DNA of 64,000 nucleotides from Elgaria multicarinata webbii. Taxonomy: Eukaryota > Chordata > Lepidosauria > Squamata > Anguidae. Position 1 is the stretch's first letter. Each line of letters opens with the position of its first letter. Of this stretch, positions 23,141 through 31,935 are shown piece after piece. The stretch covers positions 30,617,226-30,681,225 of the forward strand of contig NC_086178.1 of assembly GCF_023053635.1 (NCBI RefSeq). Direction: 5' to 3'. The translations under genes were made by a program, and so were the position numbers. The notes under the pieces are model-generated. The model searched no databases. It was not told where the DNA came from and saw only the letters and a program-made list of their open reading frames with translations.

Positions 23141-23604
23141 TACAGGTTATTTATATAATTTACGCACATTGCAGCTGCTGTTCATACACATTACGCAAAG
23201 TACACCTGAAATTTGTGCAAATTACGCCACTTGAGGCTGTATTGGGCCAACTTTTTCCAGACTGAGTTGGGCCAGCTTATGGGGAAACACGCTGAAGCCC
23301 AGGGGGCAGAACTGATGACAGCTCAGTGAGCTCCACCCCTAACCCAGATGGATTCCTCTGACATTCCCACAGAGGAACTGCTGGGACATTCCTGGTTTAC
23401 AATCCAGAAAAAGAATTGGAAGAGAAGCAAGAGATTGACATGTAAATGGTGGGGATGGCTGAAGGGGCAAATCAAACCTTATTTAATCTTGGTTAGGAAA
23501 TTTCAGGAACAGGTTCCGATGGCTTTTCCTGCCAATTCTTTATTTTGAGGATCACACTCCTTTTTCCTCTTCCAACTCTGGCTCCATTCTGGCTACCTCT
23601 ACAT
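23141..23604 (+). repeat. Proximal upstream flank of exon D, first part
   Basis: Repeats the CGCACATTGCAGCTG block already present at 21185, then matches 18185-18560 upstream of exon C closely (GGGAAACACGCTGAAGCCCA, GAGGAACTGCTGGGACATTC). Homology breaks at TACATGGG, where another insertion starts. Confidence 0.7.
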
Positions 23605-24598
23605 GGGGGGGAGGGAGGAAAGGAAAGGAACTGTTAGAGTTGCACCCGAGGAAGCCTCCTCAGATGAGGAGGAGGCAAACTTACAAGAAGTAGAGGGTGT
23701 TTCCTCCCCCACAGCCGGACCAGAGACCAGTGCGCAGTTGGTAGGGAGTCATTCCATGGAAGAGAATGCAGGTCCCATGGAGGAGCCACGGGCCAGTCAG
23801 TTGCTTCCTCTGCCTGTCGCTCCTGAGGCTGAGTCAGAGACGGAGGTGGTTCGACCACCCAGCCCCCGCGAAAGGAGACGAAGGAGAAGGGCAGAACAAA
23901 TGCAGGTGGTGAGGCGAAGTATGCGCCTGCAGAACAGGCAGGGAAAAGACGCTGAACTGTAGGAGGGGGTTGGGTCAAAAGGTGAAGGAATGAGGCACAG
24001 CTGGGATCTGGGTGGGGTCATGCTGGCAGGGTTTGAAAAGGGAGAACCTGACCGCTGGTCTGGTGTAGCAAACACCTTTCGTTCCTCCGGTTGCTACTGT
24101 GCCCTACGCCTTACCGTTTGACTGTGACTTTGGTTTCCTGACCTGGACTGGCTTGATTGACTCTGCTTGACGTTTATCCCTGGCATTTTGGACGACTGAC
24201 TTGGCTCTTGATATCGGACTGGACCTGACCTTCGCTTGCTCTTGGCTTCTTGACACCAGCACCCTCTGTTTGGTTCTTCGACCCGGATCGGTAGGCTTGC
24301 ACTTCAGAACTTGTCTCTGGCTAGAACTATTGTACTTTACTTAAAGGACTGTGTTCTTCTTAAAACGCAGCAGTTCCCTCCTGCATTCTTGGCCAGAGAT
24401 TTATGGCTGGGTAATTGGCAATAAAACACTAAAGCAATAAAGCATTCAGCAGAACGCCTTGACTCGTGGCTGGTCACTGAAAGGAACCCCTCGTACAAGC
24501 ACTTGAGTCATTGCTGACTCCTAGAGGGATGCCTGCTTTTGCTGACGTTTTCTTGGCAGACTTTGTAGTGGGGTGGGGTGCCATTGCCTTCTCCAGAT
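23605..24598 (+). mobile_element. LTR-retroelement-like fossil inserted in the D upstream region
   Basis: Absent from the corresponding place upstream of exon C, and flanked on both sides by TACATGGG, so it is an insertion into an already duplicated unit. It holds an open stretch at about 23603-23962 rich in Glu then Arg, followed by sequence with repeated GACTGG/CTTGAC-type words and AATAAA signals near 24420 and 24437, as in Gypsy-like LTR regions. The family call is a guess. It is fragmentary, with no recognisable polymerase. Confidence 0.4.
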
Positions 24599-24803
24599 AC
24601 ATGGGTGAACACATAGCTTAATTTAGATTTTACCTATTAAAGCAGATTGTAACTAATTACCAAATTTGAGAGATAACGTTATTAAGTTAAGGATGGGCAT
24701 ACATAAGTACTTTCACCGCACAACACTTCAATGAAGGACCATATGATTGCCAAGAGAACTCTCCTCCCCATCTCCCTTTTTAAGACTGGTTATATTACCA
24801 TCA

Positions 24804-24896
24804 TCTGGGACTCTAAATGCACTGTTGGCTGATTCAACCAGCACTCAGTTGACTGTTTCCCAAAACCTCCAGGAGTCTCCTTAAACTTTACTGAAA
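24804..24896 (+). promoter_or_regulatory. Core promoter region of first exon D
   Basis: TATA-like TCTAAAT at 24812-24818, again 85 bases before the ATG. The leader is shared with the other copies. The 200 bases before it match the C flank after the fossil insertion ends. Confidence 0.5.
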
Positions 24897-26463
24897 ATGA
24901 ACTTGAAATTGGCTCATCTTCTCCTAGCTATATGCACATCTATAGTCTTGATCTTAGTCTGGGCTTTCCAACCTAGAGGAGAGAAGCTCAGGGTTTGTGA
25001 GAACCATCTCCAGAAGGTGAGACTGGAGGAGGGAGGCCATGAGGATCACAGCCTGGTATTTGCTGAGTTAACTCCAGCAGAGCTGATCCAAGTGAAGAGG
25101 TACTTGCAACACAACTTGGGGGTGCCGCTGGTAGATCCTCCTCAAGCCAAGCCATCCGACAACTGCATTTTTTCGATCACCCTTCAGCTTCCTCCCAAAG
25201 CAGAAGTGTTGAAATACCTGGACCATCAAGGGCCCAGGCCTATCCGACAAGCTCTGGCTGTACTTCATTTTGGAAACCAGAAGGACCCAAACATCACTGA
25301 GTTTGTGGTGGGACCCCTTCCAAAGCCAATGCACCACCAAGATGTTACAGTGCAAAGGTATGGAGGAAAGTTGCCTTATTCCAGAAGGTTTCTTCTAAAT
25401 AACGAGTTTCATGATCTATATACTTTTCTGAAGGAGAAGGAATATCCCAAGGCCCCAAACTTTATGCACAAGTTACTGGATTACAATGGAGGCAACTTTT
25501 CCTATATCCCTGTGTTGCCACCAGGGCTGAAATCAGGAGACCGCAAAATGTGGCTGCCTCATTTCCAGAAGGTCCTTGGCTATTATCTGCATCCAGTTGG
25601 ATTTGAGGTCCAGGTGGACTTTAGCTGTCTGGATATTTCCCAGTGGAAGGTGCTTAATGTGTTCTATAACGGACAGTACTTTGAGGACATGGAAGACATT
25701 GAGAGACAATTTAATGCGGGGCATGTTAAAGTAGCCAAGGTCAAAAAGGCTCCTCTTGATGGGGGATACTCCTCACTGAAGCCGAGGGTGCCGCATGAGG
25801 GACCAGGCCCATTGCACTATGCACCTCGTGGACCACGCTATAGCATCAGGAATAACCAAGTTGCTTTCATGTCATGGAGTTTTGCCTTTGGATTGGATGG
25901 AATTAGGGGGCCACGTGTCTTTGACATTAAGTTTAAAGGTCAGAGGATAGTCTATGAGTTAAGCTTGCAAGATGCAGGTTCTATTTATGGGTCCAACAAT
26001 CCAGCATCAATGCTGACTAGATACATGGACTTAAGCTTTGGCCTTGGATATACAGCCTCGACACTCACCCAGGGTGTGGATTGTCCTTACTTAGCTACTT
26101 ATTTAGACAGTCACTACTTCATTGATTCCTCATTACCTGTTCTCCGCAAAAACTCTATCTGCATCTTTGAGCTGAATGCTGAGGTCCCTGTGCGGCGCCA
26201 TGAACAGGCTCCATTCTATGGAGGCTTGGTTGATTCATCTCTAGTCTTCAGGTCCATATCTACAGCTGGTAACTATGACTACATCTGGGACTTAATTTTT
26301 CACCAAAATGGAGTTGTTGGTGTCAGGGTCTTTGCCAGTGGATACATTTTATCTGCTTTTTACTTTGGTGATGCTGCAAAATTTGGCAACAGAGTTGAAC
26401 AATGGGTTCTGGGAACAATTCACACTCACAACATAAACTTCAAAGTGGATATGGACATTGGTG
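24897..26463 (+). CDS. AOC3: Variable first exon D of AOC3-like membrane amine oxidase
   Basis: 522 codons plus one base, three codons shorter than B and C because RRHEQAPF replaces the longer loop after RRHY. Phase-1 GTAAGT donor; 755 residues with exons 2-4. Anchor at 5-23, catalytic Asp378, TPQ Tyr460 in AGNYDY, copper His509 and His511. Channel positions differ from C: NNEFHD at 168-173, SYIPV at 202-206, Thr386 where B and C have Arg, and Ala before the gate Gly458. The SYIPV tract is closer to broken exon A (AYTSV) than to B or C, which suggests patchwork exchange. It is the nearest intact first exon to exon 2 (10.8 kb), with fossil E between them. Confidence 0.95.
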
Positions 26464-27249
26464 GTAAGTGCCTGTCTCTTTTGGGACCTTCACACTATTC
26501 AGTAATTTCTGGATCTGCTGGTGGTTGGGGCTAGTTTGCAGCTGTGTTTTTAAAGATTCCTGTATTTGTTCTGAGTCCCCAGATCTGGAAAGGGGATTCC
26601 CATCTCTACAATACATGGAATGTTTTGTAAATTTTGCTTTTAATGATATCAGAAAGACCTGGACGTGGCAATATTTTCTATATCTGTAGCCCATACCTAT
26701 GCTGTTTTGAGTTGCAATTTTTCATAACTGTTTTTTTTCTTTCCCTAGCTACTCTTGATTCTTTTTTCATGACTGGCTTTTATAATAATACTAATACTAA
26801 TACTAATACTAATAATAATAATAATAATGCTCCATCTGACGAGTGTTTTTTTGCATGCTTGTTACTGGGCTCTCACGGATTTCTCGGTGGTGTCTCACAT
26901 GATGTTGTCTGCCTCCCTCACCCCTTCCGCCCCTTTTGGCCTTCCTTGCACGTCAAAAAAAAAAAAAGAAGCCCTGGTTAAGTCCAATGTATTTTTAAAA
27001 CTCGGAATTGCTTCTCTATTCTGCTATGTGCAGGAGAAGCAGCATTATTAGAACAGTGGAGTCAATGGGCTTCATGCTTGTTGGGTACTTACTCTTTTGA
27101 AAGACGAAGTAACTTGAGCAAGGAAAACATGGGCAAAGAAGTGAGGTTGGGAACGTGTTAACCCCCGGTGTGATGGAGGTTATAGAAACAAGCACTGATG
27201 GCTAAGGATGTTTGCACGTCAGGCGAGTAGTTCTGCTCAAACAGTTATA
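26464..27249 (+). other. Start of intron 1 after exon D
   Basis: To about 26690 it follows the intron after exon B. Then come an AAT-type microsatellite (26783-26828) and an unassigned insertion. The B-like flank resumes at 27198. No gene. Confidence 0.6.
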
Positions 27250-27790
27250 GGCCTTAGCTAGACGAGGGGTTATCCCTGGCTGATACCCGGGATCGCCCCT
27301 GTGCATCCAGATGACGCACAGGGGATCCCGGGCTCAGGCAGGGATCAACCCTCCCTTGCCCCAGGATAATGGGCACCACTTTTGGCCCAATTTTCCCCGC
27401 GGTCTCGGTCTGAACCCGAAACCGCGAGCGTGTAGCCCATTCCGCCGCTTTTCCCAGCTACGCGTGATTACTCATGCGTAGCCGGGAGAAGCCACGCATG
27501 GGGCACAGCACTCCCCAGGAGCACTGCACCCATTGGGGGGCAAAGTGGGGGGGATCAGGGGCAGGTGGGGGGAGTGGGGAGATATATATATATTTTAAAA
27601 AAATACTTACCTGAGCGCACGAGCGTTCGTGCACATCCGGCTCCTTTAAATTGTTTTTAAAAATGGTGGACGTGATGGGTCTTTCCTTTAGCCCGTTGCG
27701 CCTCGTGTGTAAATGAGGGCGAGATCCTGCGATACTTGCATCATGGGCTCTCCCCTCGTCAGGCACAGATTTTAAGGTCTAGCTAAGGCC
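27250..27790. mobile_element. Palindromic element, perfect GGCCTTAGCTAGAC ends
   Basis: 14-base terminal inverted repeats are exact. The interior holds the ATCCCGGG / GATGACGCACAGGG core shared with the elements at 4090, 39862, 57892, 58675 and 62853. It interrupts the duplicated intron flank of exon D, so it is younger than the array duplication. Confidence 0.75.
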
Positions 27791-29318
27791 ATAGTCCCCA
27801 CCACAACCTAGACAAGAATGGAGTTCTGAATTGTTCTGAATCTGAATCCAGCTTTTAGTTTGTTTATTTTCTTGGGAGTTATAGAACTATGTTCAGCTAA
27901 TTATGTAACATTTAGTTGAGGTTTGTGTTACTTTTGTCTGGCCCTTGCTCTGTGAGGGGAGGTTAGAGCTTCACCCATTCCTTCCCCAAAATCTCCTTCC
28001 ATGGGGAAGGGAGTGGTTAAGAAAAGAAAAGAAAAGGCCTTAATTGACTCTGAATTGGGGCATCATGCACTCATATGAGAGTGAAAAGTAATACAAACTT
28101 CAGCTATGGACTACACAATTCATTACATGCACTTTGGTTCTAATGTGTGGTCCCAGCAATATGGGCATACATACCGTGCTGTATGAATTTATGCTGGAAG
28201 GGAAGAAAAGGTTGCAGCATGAGAGTGTGCTAGAAGAACATCCAAAATTGGTCTGGAGAGGCTGCCACAGCAACATTGCCATAGAAAAGCAGTAAGAGGA
28301 AGTGATGATTTGGTATTTACCTTTGACATCAGTTATGGGGTATAGGAATCTAGGAAGACTTATTCTAGTTAGCCCAAAATCTTCTTGTATGTGATGGCCC
28401 TAAATGAGCAGGGTTAATTTTCATTGTGGCAATAGGGAACAAAATAATAATTGGATCAAAACAGGACCAATCAATTGTGACTGAGAACAGAATTCTAACT
28501 AAAGAAATGCAGAAGACTAATTTTAAAAGGAGGAAGGTTTGAAGATATGAATTGACATAGAAGGGGAAAGTGCACTAGCACAGGTGTCCAATGAAAAGCC
28601 TCCAGATGCAGACAAATGAGGTTTATCCCAGGCAGCACAATGATCTCTTTCTATGGTGATTTTTTCCTGATAGGTTCAGATCAGTACTGGATGGAGGCCT
28701 GTCATCTCCATGGATACAGGTGACACCGACAGGCCTTCATGAGCCTGGAAGTGTAGGCCAGCCACACCTTTATGGTGGTTTCTTTTTTTGAAGGAAAATA
28801 AAGGAAGAATCCTCATTAGTCCTAGTTCTTAGTACCAGTAGCTTCTACCTTCTCACATTACCTTCCTTGGAGAACTTTCTTGAATTCATGTCTTTTACCC
28901 GCTCTAATATATATCCCACACTGGCATAACATGGACATTTTCTGCACTATTGGCCATGACTGGACTTGGACATCAGCTACAACTGATTCCAAAATAATAA
29001 TAACAACAACAACAACAACAAAAAGCATTTGGTTTTTAGTTTTGCAAGTGAGGAAAACATTTATTTATTTAATTTCAATACTGCTGAATAACTGAAGCTC
29101 TTGGGACACTGTGCGACAATATTGAAAAATGTCCCAGAGAAGCACCTTACCTCATCATTAATATTTAGCCATGTAACCAAGCCATTTGGGTAGCTGTCTG
29201 AGGAGAATACCACATGAGAACAAGACAGAACCTGTCTGTTGAGTCATTAGTGAAATCTGCTTGCTTTGTTGTTGTCATTTTTTTTCTGCCTGCCACACTT
29301 TGAGAAATGCTAACTGAG
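27791..29318. other. Intron 1 sequence, no gene seen
   Basis: The first about 110 bases complete the B-like flank. The rest is AT-rich sequence without a supported exon; a short CAA run is at 28999-29022. Confidence 0.4.
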
Positions 29319-29528
29319 GCCATTTCTAAACCAGCCTGATAGTCCGGGCTGGTCATGGCCGAGTCCCTGTGCATCCAAATGATGCACAGGGGCTCCTGGG
29401 GGCAGGGAGGACGATGAGCACGCGTTTTACCAGGGATAAAAAACCCTGGGAAAACCAGATTGTTTGTGTGGTCTCGAGATCATCCCGGGTGGGGGTGTGT
29501 GGCCGCTTGCCCCTGCTTCATCTTTAGG

Positions 29529-29609
29529 AGGGGATCTACACAGCGACGTGAAGGCCCTTGTGTGCGCCTCCAGTACGCCCCGAAACTGATTGTGTAGATC
29601 CTGCCCAGG
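29529..29609. repeat. 81-bp GGATCTACACA repeat, copy 1
   Basis: Starts AGGGGATCTACACAGCGAC and ends with the inverted TGTGTAGATCCTGCC. An almost identical copy in the same orientation is at 30050-30129, about 520 bases away. A related short element is at 46505-46588. The GC-rich segment between the two copies (29610-30049) has open frames but no recognisable protein. Confidence 0.6.
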
Positions 29610-30049
29610 TTGGGCGAGGCTGCGAGCGAGAGGAGGCGGCGTTTCTTGTCGCTCCCCACGGTCGGTAGGCGGAGCCGGCCTCGCGCTGAGAAGGTAACGG
29701 ACAACTTGAGCGGCGTCACCGGCGTTGTCGTAGTTGCGGCCGCCGCCGCTGCTCCCTCCTTGCTCCCCAGTTCCCTCCTTCCTCAAGATGTGCCGATCTG
29801 TTGCCGGTGGTGCCTCTTGGCTCACCCTTACCCCGCTGCCTTTTTCTGCCGGTTACACAGGGCTAGGGCAGGAGGAGGATGCGGCCGGTTTAGGCCTTCT
29901 CCCGCCTTCTCTCTATTTTCTCGTTCGGGTGCTTCGCTCTGGCTTCTCACCTGCTACCGATATCGGTTCAAAAATAATGGCAGCACCAGGAAGTCATTTC
30001 TTATTGAGGGGAGGAGAGAAGACGGTGGCCCTTTGCACCACAAGTTGTG

Positions 30050-30129
30050 AGGGGATCTACACAGCGACGTGAAGGCGCTTGCGTGCGCCTCCAGTGCGCC
30101 GCGAAACTGATTGTGTAGATCCTGCCTAG
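30050..30129. repeat. 81-bp GGATCTACACA repeat, copy 2
   Basis: Differs from copy 1 at about six positions. The pair may be the two ends of one element or two insertions. No target duplication was resolved. Confidence 0.6.
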
Positions 30130-30639
30130 GTCTGCCAACTCTAGGAAAGGGTGCAGCTGGTATAACAGCCAAAGCTGATAGTAGGCACTTCTGGCTGTCG
30201 CATCTATCTGGGCTGTCATTTGGAGCAACAGATCCAGGAGCACCCCCAAGCTGTGAACACAGTCTTTTAGTGGGAGGAGGAAGACAAAATTACCCCAACT
30301 CAGCAGAATATCAAGCTATGATCACATTTATTCATTTCTGTCTATGATGTAAAAATGCCTCATGGCTCTGGAATCAGCACTTTACAAGTCCCTACAGGTG
30401 TCAAGGAAATTAATCTGCAGCTATATTGAAGAAGAGCCTGAAAGTAGATTACTTTTTAGTTGGATTTGTAGCTGTGTTCATTGTAAGTTGGTGTTATGTT
30501 TCTCATTTTTAGAGAAGGCAGAATCTACTCACTTTTTTGTAGTCCCAAATCATTGAAGAACAAGCAAATAGAAAATAGGAAAATGGACATAAAACACAAA
30601 AACAGTTTGAGGATAGAGTCACCAACCCAATATAGTGAA

Positions 30640-30848
30640 GATTTAAAATTGAAATCTATGATTTCCCATTATTACTGCTGGTTTTTCCAGAGCAGAAGAG
30701 TAAAGCAGGCAGTCTATGAGATCCAGTCCCATTTCTGGAGGCTTGTAATTAGAAGAGATTACATCTACACTGAGCTCTTCACTGATCTCAGTCCAGCAGA
30801 TACGATCCAGGTGGGAAGTTGCATTCATTGCAACTTGGCGCCATTCAG
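30640..30848 (+). pseudogene. Fossil first exon E, 5' part
   Basis: A conceptual stretch from WFFQSRR to LSPADTIQV aligns without gaps (45 positions) with WAFQPRG to LTPAEMIQV of exon B. Shared residues include W, FQ, R, K, E, F, DL or EL, SPA or TPA, and IQV. The membrane anchor part upstream is barely recognisable. It is far more diverged than A-D, so it is an old copy. The exon is then cut by nested transposons from about 30850 to 35271. Confidence 0.8.
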
Positions 30849-31012
30849 GGCTGGTGCTAGGCTTCTGAGTGCCATCGGGCATGATGCTGCTGAAGTAGGG
30901 TGACCATATTTGGGAAACCAAAAAAGAGGACACCGGGAGGGGGGCAGGAAAGCATGCTATCCCCCCCGCCATGTTCTAGAAAGCGTGCTTTCCCCTCCTC
31001 CCCTCCAATCTT

Positions 31013-31897
31013 TTGGAAGAAAAAGTGAGAGGACTTGAGCAGCGAGTGTCCACCCTCCAAGGAATAAGAGAAGTCGAGGAGTTCTTAGACCGAACGGTGG
31101 AACTGCAACAGCAACAAGAAGCACATGAGATTGAAGAACAACAGCCAGCTGAGGCAGAAGTGGAGTATGCTGAGGGGAGGAAAGCCAATGAAGAGGAAAC
31201 TCCCTGGAAAAGAATGACAGTTAGAAGAGGAATTAGAGGGCGTTCTGCACCGGTGGAGCCATTGCAGTTAAGCAACCGCTTTCAGCTTCTGGAGAATGAG
31301 ACTGAAGGACAGTTTGCAGAGGAAGAAGTACAGGAGGCACCATGCAACAGTGACCAAGAGACAGAAGGTAGGTCAACCAAGAAGAAGCGAAGAGTAGTCG
31401 TTGTGGGAGACTCCCTGCTGCGTGGGATTGAAACCCAAGTATGTCGTGAAGACCCATGGACTCGCCAGGTGTGCTGTCTCCCTGGAGCACAGATTAGAGA
31501 TGTGACTGAAGGGTTACCGAAGCTCATAAAGCCCACGGACACATACCCCTTTCTTCTCATCCATGTGGGAACAAATGATGTCGCCAAGCAGAGCTACGAA
31601 GAAATCATTTCAGACTTTGAAGTTCTGGGAAGGAAACTGAAGAACTTTGGGGCCCAGGTAGTTTTCTCATCCATCCTCCCGGTTCTTGGAAGAGGATTAG
31701 AAAGGGAAAGAAAAATACTCCGGATGAACGACTGGCTTCGAAGGTGGTGCCGTCGTGAGAGTTTTGGATTCTGGGACCACGGGCTACGCTACTTGGAACA
31801 TGGACTACTGGCAAGGGATGGTTTGCACCTCACAAGGGCTGGAAAGAATGAGTTCGGCCACAGCATGAAGAACTTCATCAGGAGGGCTTTAAACTGA
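31013..31897 (+). CDS. CR1 ORF1 protein, 5'-truncated (coiled coil plus esterase-like domain)
   Basis: About 294 codons are open. Residues 1-60 are charged, with heptad-like Leu/Val and Glu/Gln, probably a coiled coil. About 127-290 form an SGNH-hydrolase/esterase-like domain: VGDSLLRG with nucleophile Ser134, HVGTNDV (block III, near 184-190) and DGLHLT near residue 270. This domain is known from ORF1 of CR1-clade LINEs, where it is thought to act in the ribonucleoprotein. The usual N-terminal part and a start codon are missing. The stop at 31895-31897 is 38 bases before the ORF2 ATG. Confidence 0.85.
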   Translation: MEEKVRGLEQRVSTLQGIREVEEFLDRTVELQQQQEAHEIEEQQPAEAEVEYAEGRKANEEETPWKRMTVRRGIRGRSAPVEPLQLSNRFQLLENETEGQFAEEEVQEAPCNSDQETEGRSTKKKRRVVVVGDSLLRGIETQVCREDPWTRQVCCLPGAQIRDVTEGLPKLIKPTDTYPFLLIHVGTNDVAKQSYEEIISDFEVLGRKLKNFGAQVVFSSILPVLGRGLERERKILRMNDWLRRWCRRESFGFWDHGLRYLEHGLLARDGLHLTRAGKNEFGHSMKNFIRRALN

Positions 31898-31935
31898 ATC
31901 TTGCGGGGGTGGGAGACGTAAATTTTGAGGCAACA

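Noticed and set aside
23603-23962. 119-codon acidic/basic frame as a host gene
   Set aside because: It lies in an insertion absent from the homologous flank of exon C and bounded by a repeat of TACATGGG, so it belongs to a mobile element fossil.
12254-26463. Retrocopies of AOC3
   Set aside because: The copies include promoter and intron 1 flanks and end at a splice donor, not at a processed 3' end with poly-A. They are segmental tandem duplications.
29610-30050. CpG-island promoter or GC-rich exon
   Set aside because: Bracketed by two copies of a short mobile-like repeat and without a recognisable protein or start; more likely transposon cargo.
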